From the NCBI GenBank assembly GCA_026395775.1, contig JAPLYA010000071.1:1-5039 (forward strand): a stretch of DNA of 5,039 nucleotides, in the 5' to 3' direction. Each line of letters starts with the position of its first letter. The stretch's first letter is position 1. Both the position numbers and the translations under genes were made by a program. The notes beneath the pieces were generated by a model. It worked only from the letters and a program-made list of their open reading frames with translations, was not told where the DNA came from and did not search any database. The DNA is from Candidatus Pacearchaeota archaeon (GTDB taxonomy: Archaea; Nanobdellota; Nanobdellia; Pacearchaeales; GW2011-AR1). Positions 1 through 4,638 of the stretch are shown here, piece by piece.

Positions 1-27
1 CTCTTTTCTTATTTCTCCTTTTTTCAT
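1..27 (-). CDS. possible 5' end of a divergent gene at the left edge
   Basis: Reading leftwards from an ATG at 27, nine codons are open to the window edge and give MKKGEIRKE, a plausible charged N-terminus. Against this start, the nearest minus-strand TATA-like sequence (33-41) is only about 10 nt from the ATG, whereas other genes here have the box about 25 nt away. The real start may therefore lie off-window, or there may be no gene. No function can be given from nine residues. Confidence 0.22.
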
Positions 28-70
28 GAAGAAATATAAAACCTCAAGCAGAACTAATTTTCGGTTTTGC

Positions 71-89
71 CTAGGACATATGTCCCTAG
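71..89. repeat. palindrome upstream of the first gene, possible operator
   Basis: GGACATATGTCC at 74-85 is a perfect 12-bp palindrome. The flanking CTA (71-73) and TAG (87-89) extend it to 9 pairs per arm if C86 is bulged out. It is more GC-rich than the surrounding AT-rich spacer and ends about 29 nt before the TATA box of the gene at 147. Position and symmetry would suit a dimeric regulator site; a short hairpin in a transcript from upstream is the alternative. No factor can be named. Confidence 0.4.
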
Positions 90-115
90 CTTATACAATT
101 ATCAATTAATAACAA

Positions 116-127
116 GATTTATAAATT
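116..127 (+). promoter_or_regulatory. TATA-box promoter of the 147-467 gene
   Basis: The sequence GATTTATAAATT matches an archaeal box A, with purines just upstream where the TFB recognition element would sit. Its centre is about 24-25 nt before the ATG at 147, so transcription should begin at or next to the start codon and the mRNA should be leaderless. The core AGATTTATAAA recurs exactly before the pilin-like gene at 1999-2009. Confidence 0.7.
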
Positions 128-146
128 CTTGAATACTTGAAGATTT

Positions 147-467
147 ATGGTTTGGCCATTTAAAAAGGGGAAGGTTATGGATTTTACTTCTGGAAAGATT
201 CCCATGCCTAAGAATTTACCCAAAACTTCTGATAATGACGCTGTTGATTTGACTTCGGGAGATGTTGGAGGACTAGGTTTCTTGGGAGCAATGGCTGGTT
301 CTTCTGAATCAGATTCGGGTTTAGGGTTAAGAGAAAAACATATGAAAGTTAAAGATGAAGATATCGAATACAAGCTTGACTCCATATCAAGACAGATAGG
401 TAAAATTCTTGACAGGCTTGATTTAGCTGAAAAGAAGATTGATAGAAATAATAGATTGGGGAACTAA
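147..467 (+). CDS. small coiled-coil protein of unknown function
   Basis: I do not recognise this 106-residue protein. It begins with a short basic-aromatic stretch (MVWPFKKGK) and has no signal peptide or membrane helix. Two related motifs, DFTSG (12-16) and DLTSG (34-38), precede a glycine/serine-rich stretch (38-60, containing GGLGFLGAMAG). The C-terminal third (about 68-103) is a clean amphipathic coiled coil with hydrophobic residues at I73, L77, I80, I84, I87, L91, A94 and I98, an unbroken 4-3 heptad pattern. This suggests a soluble protein that oligomerises or binds a partner helix. The start at 147 is supported by the TATA box 25 nt upstream; the internal ATG at codon 11 is not. It is transcribed alone, with a 153-nt gap before gltX. 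The minus-strand open frame across it is a shadow. Confidence 0.78.
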   Translation: MVWPFKKGKVMDFTSGKIPMPKNLPKTSDNDAVDLTSGDVGGLGFLGAMAGSSESDSGLGLREKHMKVKDEDIEYKLDSISRQIGKILDRLDLAEKKIDRNNRLGN

Positions 468-487
468 TCTTTGTTGGCAAATTCTAA

Positions 488-590
488 CTGAGGTTTTGTA
501 TACTTGAATTGTGGGCAAACAATGGTATTAATTAATCAAACCAACACAATTACCCTTTAGGCGAATAAGAGTTTATCTTTTAACAATAAG
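488..590 (+). repeat. intergenic hairpin repeat, copy A
   Basis: This block of about 103 nt recurs at 2525-2628. Both begin with CTGA-G/T-GTTTTGT (11 of 12 identical), have the same internal spacing within one nucleotide, and end in a 44-nt segment that aligns without gaps at 35 of 44 positions. That segment contains AGGCGAA followed by C or T and AAGAGTTT. Between the conserved ends, AATTGTGGG (507-515) can pair with CC-AA-CACAATT (541-551), giving a 9-bp stem with an AA bulge. The T-rich tail could act as a terminator. The copy ends 2 nt before the gltX TATA box. No coding potential is visible. Confidence 0.72.
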
Positions 591-591
591 C

Positions 592-600
592 TTTATTAAT
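592..600 (+). promoter_or_regulatory. TATA-box promoter of gltX
   Basis: TTTATTAAT is centred 25 nt before the gltX ATG at 621, predicting a leaderless transcript. It directly abuts the 3' end of intergenic repeat copy A, so the repeat tail would occupy the TFB-contact region. The box is a weaker match than the two TTTATAAA boxes at 118 and 2001. Confidence 0.55.
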
Positions 601-620
601 GATATCTCTTTAATTGAAAT

Positions 621-1850
621 ATGGTGGATTGGGAGAAAACAATTAAAGCATATGCTTTGAAAAATGCCCTAGAACACGAAGGCAAGTGCCAAGAATCTAG
701 CATTATCTCCAGCTTGTTTCATGAAGGTTTAAAGAGAGAGCAAGTTAAAGAAGTGATTAAGCAAGTAAAGACTATTGTCTCTGAAGTAAATAAGCTGGAT
801 TTAGAGAAGCAAAAGAAGGAATTTAATAAACTTGAAAAGAATGTAAGCCATAGAGCCGAGAGAGTTGGCTTGCCCGAGTTGCCAAATGTTCCTAAAACAG
901 GTGTAATAATGAGATTCCGGCCCGCCCCATCAGGACCATTGCACATTGGGCATATGATCTCTAATATGGTTTCTTCACTTTATGTTAAAAAATATGGGGG
1001 TAAGTTTTATATTATTGCTGATGACACTAATCCAGAAGAAACCCTGCCAGAGGCTTATAAAAAAATAAAAGAAGATTGTGATTGGCTTTTTGGTAATGTC
1101 TACAAATATATTAATTCCTCAGACAGAATGGAACTTTATTATGATTATGCTGAAAAATTGTTGAAACTAGGCAAGGTTTATGTCTGCACTTGTAATCAAG
1201 AGAAGTTCAAGGAGCTTGTTGACAAGAAAAAAACATGTCCTTGCAGAGATAACGATATAAAAGAAAATCTTGAGAAATGGAAGAAGATGCTTGATAAAAA
1301 AGGTTACAAGGAAGGGCAAGCAGTATTAAGATTTAAATCTTCTATTGATAATCCAAATCCCGCTTTAAGAGATTTTCCACTTGCTAGGATAAATACTAAA
1401 ACTCATCCATTACAAAAAGATAAATTCAGAGTTTGGCCTTTGATGAATCTTGTTGTTTCTGTTGATGATATAGAGTATAAGATGACTCATATTATAAGAG
1501 GCAAAGATCATAGAGATAATGCAGAAAGACAAAAGATGATTTATCAAGCTCTAGGATTAGAAGAGAAATATCCTTGGACTTTCTTTATGGGCAGGATTAA
1601 ATTTGGTGATATTATTCTATCAAAAAGAAAAATAAAAGCTTCTATTGAAGCTGGAGATTATGAAAGTTGGGACGATCCAAGACTTCCAACTATATCTTCA
1701 TTAAGAAAAAGGGGTTATCTACCTGAAGCATTTGCTAAACTTGCTGAACAAAGAGGGTTAAGTGAAGTTGATAAGGTTATGAACCAGAAAGATTTTTTTC
1801 AATTGTTGGATGAGTTTAATCAAGAAGCTAAGCAAGAAAAGAGTTCTTGA
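621..1850 (+). CDS. gltX: archaeal-type glutamyl-tRNA synthetase lacking the C-terminal anticodon-binding domain
   Basis: Cytoplasmic class I enzyme (EC 6.1.1.17) that activates glutamate with ATP and charges tRNA-Glu; many archaeal forms also charge tRNA-Gln. Residues 1-90 match the helical N-terminal extension of archaeal GluRS, ending in GLPELPN. The catalytic core follows: MRFRPAPSG (97-105), the HIGH motif (108-111), DDTNPEE (134-140), a Cys pair set typical of the archaeal zinc knuckle (C189/C191 and C206/C208), NPALRDFP (246-253), THIIRGKDH (289-297) and the KMSKS-equivalent LSKRK (333-337), then DDPRLPT (351-357). The protein stops at 409, where relatives of roughly 550 residues continue into two beta-barrels that read the anticodon. 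The charged tail after FFQLLDEFN looks evolved rather than broken, and neither alternative frame restores the missing part. The start at 621 fits the TATA box 25 nt upstream. It could be a naturally minimal enzyme or one half of a split enzyme. Confidence 0.93.
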   Translation: MVDWEKTIKAYALKNALEHEGKCQESSIISSLFHEGLKREQVKEVIKQVKTIVSEVNKLDLEKQKKEFNKLEKNVSHRAERVGLPELPNVPKTGVIMRFRPAPSGPLHIGHMISNMVSSLYVKKYGGKFYIIADDTNPEETLPEAYKKIKEDCDWLFGNVYKYINSSDRMELYYDYAEKLLKLGKVYVCTCNQEKFKELVDKKKTCPCRDNDIKENLEKWKKMLDKKGYKEGQAVLRFKSSIDNPNPALRDFPLARINTKTHPLQKDKFRVWPLMNLVVSVDDIEYKMTHIIRGKDHRDNAERQKMIYQALGLEEKYPWTFFMGRIKFGDIILSKRKIKASIEAGDYESWDDPRLPTISSLRKRGYLPEAFAKLAEQRGLSEVDKVMNQKDFFQLLDEFNQEAKQEKSS

Positions 1851-1872
1851 GAGATCTGTTGGTAATAGATAA

Positions 1873-1917
1873 AACTTCGTTTCAGTATACTTTTTAATTG
1901 CGTGATTGGCGAATTAA
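1873..1917 (+). repeat. degenerate intergenic repeat, copy C
   Basis: The first 20 nt (1873-1892) align ungapped with 486-505 of copy A at 15 positions, including GTATACTT. The next part shares the 12-nt string ACTTTTTAATTG (1889-1900) with copy B at 2539-2550. After this the similarity fades, although GGCGAAT (1908-1914) recalls the conserved GGCGAA of the full copies, as if the central hairpin had been deleted. It has the same orientation as A and B. The sequence is AT-rich, so this copy is tentative. Confidence 0.4.
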
Positions 1918-1937
1918 TTAAAACAACTAATTTTTTT
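1894..1937 (+). terminator. hairpin plus oligo-T tract downstream of gltX
   Basis: TTAATT-G-CG (1894-1902) pairs with CG-AATTAA (1910-1917), giving 8 bp with one bulged G and a 7-nt loop. A run of seven T follows at 1931-1937. Oligo-T tracts are the main known archaeal termination signal, and the hairpin may help. The T-run begins 80 nt after the gltX stop and well before the pilin promoter, so it would separate the two transcripts. Confidence 0.45.
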
Positions 1938-1999
1938 AACAAATGAACACTCACAACTTGTTTACTGAAATAGTTTTCTTTTTACTAATTCAGAGTTAG

Positions 2000-2009
2000 A
2001 TTTATAAAC
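2000..2009 (+). promoter_or_regulatory. TATA-box promoter of the pilin-like gene
   Basis: ATTTATAAAC, preceded by AG, is centred 25 nt before the ATG at 2030. It shares AGATTTATAAA with the promoter at 115-125. A leaderless transcript is expected. This is one of the strongest box A matches in the window. Confidence 0.7.
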
Positions 2010-2029
2010 CTCAAATCTCTAGTTGTAAT

Positions 2030-2461
2030 ATGAAAAAGAGAGGTCTATCAAGCATTGTTGCAACTGTCTTAATCATTTTGCTTGTGATCGTTGCAATTGG
2101 AATTGTTTGGGCTGTATTGAAACCAAGCATAACCAAGAGTGCTCAATCAGCAAATCTTGACTGCATCAAAATAGATTTAGAATTAGAAGCTATGAATTGT
2201 TCAGCAGGACAATTTAGAGTAACTTCTAAAGCTGGCGATGTAACCAAGTTGAGATTTGTTACTGAAAGTGCAACAGACTCAAAAGTTCAAGACAAGGTTG
2301 TTAGCATAAAGCAGCTGGCTTCAACAGTTGTTACTCTTACTGAAACAGAAACAGTAATGCCAAGAATAAACATGACTCAAGCCAAGGTCACAGCAATATT
2401 AGTTTCAGAAGATGGAACAGAGAAAATCTGTGAAATTCCTGCAACCGCAAGCTGTAGTTAG
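2030..2461 (+). CDS. archaeal type IV pilin-like secreted protein with class III signal peptide
   Basis: The N-terminus MKKRG followed by LSSIVATVLIILLVIVAIG is a typical archaeal prepilin/archaellin signal: a short basic leader ending in Gly5, a predicted cleavage between G5 and L6 by a prepilin peptidase (PibD/FlaK/EppA type), then a hydrophobic helix (about 8-31). That helix would anchor the protein in the membrane before assembly and form the filament core afterwards. The outer domain (about 40-143) is rich in beta-prone Thr/Val stretches. It contains four cysteines (C45, C57, C134, C142), enough for two disulfides, and two N-glycosylation sequons (N56-C-S and N114-M-T). The 143-residue length fits a minor pilin or pseudopilin-like protein. 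No assembly ATPase, platform protein or second pilin lies nearby, so it is an orphan here. The leaderless promoter supports the start. It could be an adhesive pilus subunit or a pilin-anchored surface protein; archaellin is less likely without fla/arl neighbours. Confidence 0.85.
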   Translation: MKKRGLSSIVATVLIILLVIVAIGIVWAVLKPSITKSAQSANLDCIKIDLELEAMNCSAGQFRVTSKAGDVTKLRFVTESATDSKVQDKVVSIKQLASTVVTLTETETVMPRINMTQAKVTAILVSEDGTEKICEIPATASCS

Positions 2462-2464
2462 TTT

Positions 2465-2503
2465 GCTTTTTTATTTTGTTTTATTTCTTTAGTTTTTATT
2501 TTA
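2465..2503 (+). terminator. T-rich terminator of the pilin-like gene
   Basis: Immediately after the TAG stop comes a stretch of mostly T with runs of six, four, four and five T. There is no strong hairpin. Repeated oligo-T tracts on the coding strand are the standard signature of intrinsic termination by archaeal RNA polymerase. The site lies between convergent genes. Confidence 0.65.
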
Positions 2504-2524
2504 ACAGGAGAAGTAAAGAATAAG

Positions 2525-2628
2525 CTGATGTTTTGTCAACTTTTTAATTGTGCAAGCATTGGGGTCTATTGTAAACCAATGAATCAATTACCTTAAAGGC
2601 GAACAAGAGTTTTATTTTTACCAATAAA
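2525..2628 (+). repeat. intergenic hairpin repeat, copy B
   Basis: This is the second full copy of the 103-104-nt element at 488-590, in the same orientation, with 35 of 44 ungapped identities over 2585-2628. Its central part can fold into two stacked stems: AATTG (2546-2550) with CAATT (2585-2589), and inside them CATTGG (2557-2562) with CCAATG (2576-2581) around a 13-nt loop. Copy A preserves the outer stem but pairs its inner bases differently. The element fills the space between the pilin terminator and the elp3 stop codon, ending 3 nt before the latter. No open reading frame fits it. Confidence 0.72.
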
Positions 2629-2631
2629 TAT

Positions 2632-4014
2632 CTAGTTTAGTCTCTTAACCATATATTCATTTTCAAGTTTATAACATAGTTTCTTGTAATATTCTCTTGC
2701 TCCCGCCCCTGAAATAACTTTAATCAAATTGATTTTTTCTTTTTTTGCTATATCTTCTGCTGCTTTCATTAATGCTTTGCCTAGACCTTTATGCTGAATA
2801 TCTTTAATTGAGGGCTTAGCACCTATTGCCAGAGTCTGGCCATAAACATGTAATTCACGAACAAAAGCAATTTTTTGTTCTTTTATTATTCTTAACCTTA
2901 GCAATCCAAATAGAATATTATCTTTATTTACAAATTGAAGAAAATATTCCTTGCCTTTACTTGCTTGATAGGTTGATATTTTCAGCTTTAGTTTTCTTGA
3001 AATTGGTTTTTTGGAATCTCTTAAGTTAAATCCAATTTCTCTAAACCTAATTTCATTAATCTTGAAATTCTTTTTCCTTATTTCTAGCTCTACATCTTTT
3101 CTTAAATCTATTCTGGTTGTTCCTGCAATTAGAAAATTAGGAGGAATTTCTCTCATTATTCTCATAACTCTACAATATTCTGGAACAATCTTCATCATTT
3201 TTATCAAAAGAGATTGAATTTGTTCTTTTGAATATGGCTTAAATTTTCCTTGATTATACAAAGATTCCAGCTTACTGCCCTTAATCACTTGACATGGATA
3301 GATTTTTAGCTGGTCTGGTTTAAAATCCTGATTTGAAAATAATTTTCTGAACATCCCTAGATCCTTCTTAGGATTTGAAAAAGGAATTCCAGGCATAACA
3401 TGAAACCCCACTTTAAAGCCAGAATCTTTTAATCTTTTGGTTGCTAGAATTACATCTTTAACAGTATGCCCTCTATTTATTTTCTTGTAAATATTATCAT
3501 CAATTGCCTGAACTCCCAGTTCAACTCGCGTACAGCCAAATTCCAGCATCCTTGCTATCTGCTTGTCTGAACAAAAATCAGGCCTAGTCTCGATACATAA
3601 AGCAACACACCTGTGTTTTGCTTTCTCATTAAGCTTTTTTGCCTGCTCTAAGCTTCTTGAAATTTTTTCATTTAGAGCATCATAGCACGCTTTGATAAAT
3701 GAATACTGATAGTTTAGGGGGTAAGATAGAAAAGTTCCCCCCATTATTATTAGCTCAATCTTATTTGTTGGATGATTCATGAGATTGAATGCTTTTAGCC
3801 TTGATTTAACTTGCTCTAGTGGAGAATACTCAAGTCTTATTGCTCTTATTACTGGCGGAGATAAAGGGGTATAGGATTGAGGGACTTCTAAACTAGGACA
3901 ATAAAGACAAGTTCCATGCTTGCACTTGCGAGGTTTGCACATAACAGCAATAGGAGTTACCCCTGCCATTGTTTTTGATGGCTTGCGAACTTCGTTAGAT
4001 TTTGGGAGTAACAT
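2632..4014 (-). CDS. elp3: tRNA uridine-34 carboxymethyltransferase Elp3 (radical SAM / GNAT), N-terminally short form
   Basis: Elp3 uses a radical-SAM reaction and acetyl-CoA to add a carboxymethyl group to C5 of wobble U34 in a set of tRNAs. In archaea it is thought to act without the eukaryotic Elongator subunits. The iron-sulfur motif is C26-x9-C36-x2-C39 in KHGTCLYCP, followed by PQSYTP (45-50). The radical-SAM barrel contains IIMGGTF (89-95), CIETRPDFC (140-148), TRVELGVQ (162-169), NRGHTVKDVI (180-189) and FHVMPGIP (204-211). The linker carries YPCQVIKGSKL and VMRIMREIPPNF. The GNAT domain (about 350-460) has the acetyl-CoA loop QHKGLG (407-412) and the family ending SGAGAREYYKKLCYKLENEYM. 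At 460 residues it lacks roughly 70-80 N-terminal residues found in longer archaeal and eukaryotic Elp3. The start at 4014 is fixed by the shared TATA box 25 nt upstream. It converges on the pilin-like gene. Confidence 0.95.
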   Translation of the reverse strand: MLLPKSNEVRKPSKTMAGVTPIAVMCKPRKCKHGTCLYCPSLEVPQSYTPLSPPVIRAIRLEYSPLEQVKSRLKAFNLMNHPTNKIELIIMGGTFLSYPLNYQYSFIKACYDALNEKISRSLEQAKKLNEKAKHRCVALCIETRPDFCSDKQIARMLEFGCTRVELGVQAIDDNIYKKINRGHTVKDVILATKRLKDSGFKVGFHVMPGIPFSNPKKDLGMFRKLFSNQDFKPDQLKIYPCQVIKGSKLESLYNQGKFKPYSKEQIQSLLIKMMKIVPEYCRVMRIMREIPPNFLIAGTTRIDLRKDVELEIRKKNFKINEIRFREIGFNLRDSKKPISRKLKLKISTYQASKGKEYFLQFVNKDNILFGLLRLRIIKEQKIAFVRELHVYGQTLAIGAKPSIKDIQHKGLGKALMKAAEDIAKKEKINLIKVISGAGAREYYKKLCYKLENEYMVKRLN

Positions 4015-4033
4015 GTTTATTATAGAACAACAA

Positions 4034-4044
4034 TATTTTTAAAG
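4034..4044. promoter_or_regulatory. single shared TATA element driving elp3 (-) and the 119-residue gene (+)
   Basis: The start codons at 4014 (minus) and 4065 (plus) are separated by only 50 nt. One TATA-like sequence, TATTTTTAAAG on the plus strand and CTTTAAAAATA on the minus strand, lies at the midpoint, about 25 nt from both ATGs. No second box fits the spacing used by the other genes. A single TBP site would therefore serve two opposite leaderless transcripts, with direction set by the flanking TFB-contact sequences. Confidence 0.6.
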
Positions 4045-4064
4045 CTTTAATTACCAATTGTGAA

Positions 4065-4424
4065 ATGACAAGGAGTGTTTTTTGGCTAGACAGAACCGCT
4101 GAAATTATTCGAGATGACATGCTTGACGCCTGCAGTAGAGAAGGTATTGATATAGATTTAGAAACCTCAACAGAAGCTTCTTTAGAAAAAATTCCAAGAG
4201 GCAAACATGTTTATATTCTACATCTATCTTCAATTGACGAAGCTGATTTATTAAGATTAAGAAATGAACAACCTTGGAGCTATGTTGTCGGATTAAGTAG
4301 GAGGGGAAATGCTCCGTTGCCAGTTGATTTATTTGAACTTATAGATAAAAATTTATTTGTGGTTGGTTTTGATAATCTTAAAGAAATTTTAACTGAATAT
4401 GAAGGATTAGGTAAACAAACTTGA
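4065..4424 (+). CDS. uncharacterised 119-residue protein, possible receiver-like fold
   Basis: I do not recognise a family. The protein is soluble, with no signal peptide or membrane segment. The hydrophobic pattern alternates strands and helices: SVFWLD (4-9), a helix around 11-25, IDIDLE (28-33), HVYILHLS (48-55), a helix around 57-68, YVVGLS (73-78), NLFVVGF (95-101) and a final helix from 103. Five short strands with intervening helices resemble a CheY-like receiver, with D9 near the expected acidic pocket. However, strand 3 (ILHLS) has no phospho-acceptor Asp, so any such domain would be a pseudo-receiver. This fold guess is inference only. The gene shares a bidirectional promoter with elp3, so the two are probably transcribed together; a functional link is unproven. 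The stop is followed closely by the MITE-like insertion. Confidence 0.75.
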   Translation: MTRSVFWLDRTAEIIRDDMLDACSREGIDIDLETSTEASLEKIPRGKHVYILHLSSIDEADLLRLRNEQPWSYVVGLSRRGNAPLPVDLFELIDKNLFVVGFDNLKEILTEYEGLGKQT

Positions 4425-4433
4425 TGCATATTC

Positions 4434-4442
4434 TAGAGAAAT
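4434..4442. repeat. left 9-bp target-site duplication (TAGAGAAAT)
   Basis: TAGAGAAAT here is identical to 4591-4599 and abuts the outer end of the left inverted repeat of the 4443-4590 element. The preceding TC also matches the right side, but there it belongs to the end of the inverted repeat. Nine bases is the most economical size for the duplication. Confidence 0.6.
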
Positions 4443-4590
4443 GATACTGTATAGTTATCGTCATCTCTTAAAATCATTTTAAAACTCGTTTTATTAATTG
4501 TTTTAATAAATTACTTCTGCAATCACCAAATAACTTAAGTTATATTCGATAAATACTATTAATTATTTTTTCTAATTGATAACCAGTATC
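4443..4590. mobile_element. 148-bp MITE-like non-autonomous insertion
   Basis: The left end reads GATACTG-TATA-GTTATC (4443-4459) and the right end GATAAC-CAGTATC (4578-4590). The two form 13 paired terminal positions, with a 4-nt TATA extra in the left arm. The flanks carry identical 9-bp repeats (4434-4442 and 4591-4599), as a transposase duplication would leave. Inside are three more symmetric sequences: TTAAAAT-C-ATTTTAA (4468-4482), a hairpin of 8 bp with a 5-nt loop (4490-4510) and the palindrome ATAACTTAAGTTAT (4530-4543). There is no coding region, so mobility would need a transposase elsewhere. The 9-bp duplication occurs in several IS groups (IS4 and IS1 types, for example) and does not identify one. 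The right end lies 14 nt before the lipoprotein TATA box, so the insertion may influence that promoter. Confidence 0.6.
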
Positions 4591-4599
4591 TAGAGAAAT
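4591..4599. repeat. right 9-bp target-site duplication (TAGAGAAAT)
   Basis: Perfect match to 4434-4442, directly after the right inverted repeat. Removing 4443-4599 restores a short spacer that runs from the end of the 119-residue gene straight into the lipoprotein TATA box, a plausible ancestral empty site. Confidence 0.6.
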
Positions 4600-4604
4600 A
4601 TAAA

Positions 4605-4613
4605 TTTATAAAT
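4605..4613 (+). promoter_or_regulatory. TATA-box promoter upstream of the lipoprotein gene
   Basis: TTTATAAAT is a strong box A match. A start site 22-27 nt from its centre would fall near 4631-4636, which is 32-37 nt before the lipoprotein ATG at 4668. This gene is thus the only clear one here predicted to carry a 5' leader. No other box sits at the usual distance, since the stretch 25 nt before 4668 is GC-rich. Confidence 0.6.
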
Positions 4614-4638
4614 GTTTAATTTGCTAGAATATGGGGTG

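Noticed and set aside
2..109. Plus-strand frame open from the left edge to a stop at 107-109, perhaps the tail of an upstream gene
   Set aside because: The 35 residues look like no protein tail, and the frame runs through the palindrome. It cannot be excluded but has no support.
119..385. Minus-strand open frame opposite the first gene
   Set aside because: It is antisense to a gene with a good promoter and coiled-coil signature, its composition is Ser/Pro-rich as expected from a shadow, and no minus-strand promoter supports it.
488..590. Repeat copies as integron attC sites, CRISPR repeats, C/D-box RNAs or tRNA fragments
   Set aside because: Spacing is irregular and the sequences flank housekeeping genes. 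No convincing attC core sites, paired C and D boxes or tRNA cloverleaf could be found by eye.
719..946. Minus-strand open frame inside gltX
   Set aside because: It lies entirely opposite conserved GluRS sequence and has no recognisable domain.
1880..1970. Inverted repeat TTTCAGTATAC / GTTTACTGAAA (10 of 11) that could be termini of another small mobile element
   Set aside because: No flanking duplication is present, and an inverted match of this quality is not rare in a 180-nt AT-rich spacer.
2826..3217. Two plus-strand open frames opposite elp3
   Set aside because: They are hydrophobic shadows of the elp3 coding sequence with no promoter of their own.
3995..4204. Minus-strand open frame overlapping the divergent promoter and the 119-residue gene
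   Set aside because: It would cover the elp3 promoter and overlap the elp3 start in another frame; both real genes are better supported.
4481..4530. Possible fourth copy of the intergenic repeat (AAAACTCGTTTT resembling 1871-1882)
   Set aside because: Similarity does not extend beyond one short AT-rich string, and the segment lies inside the MITE-like element.
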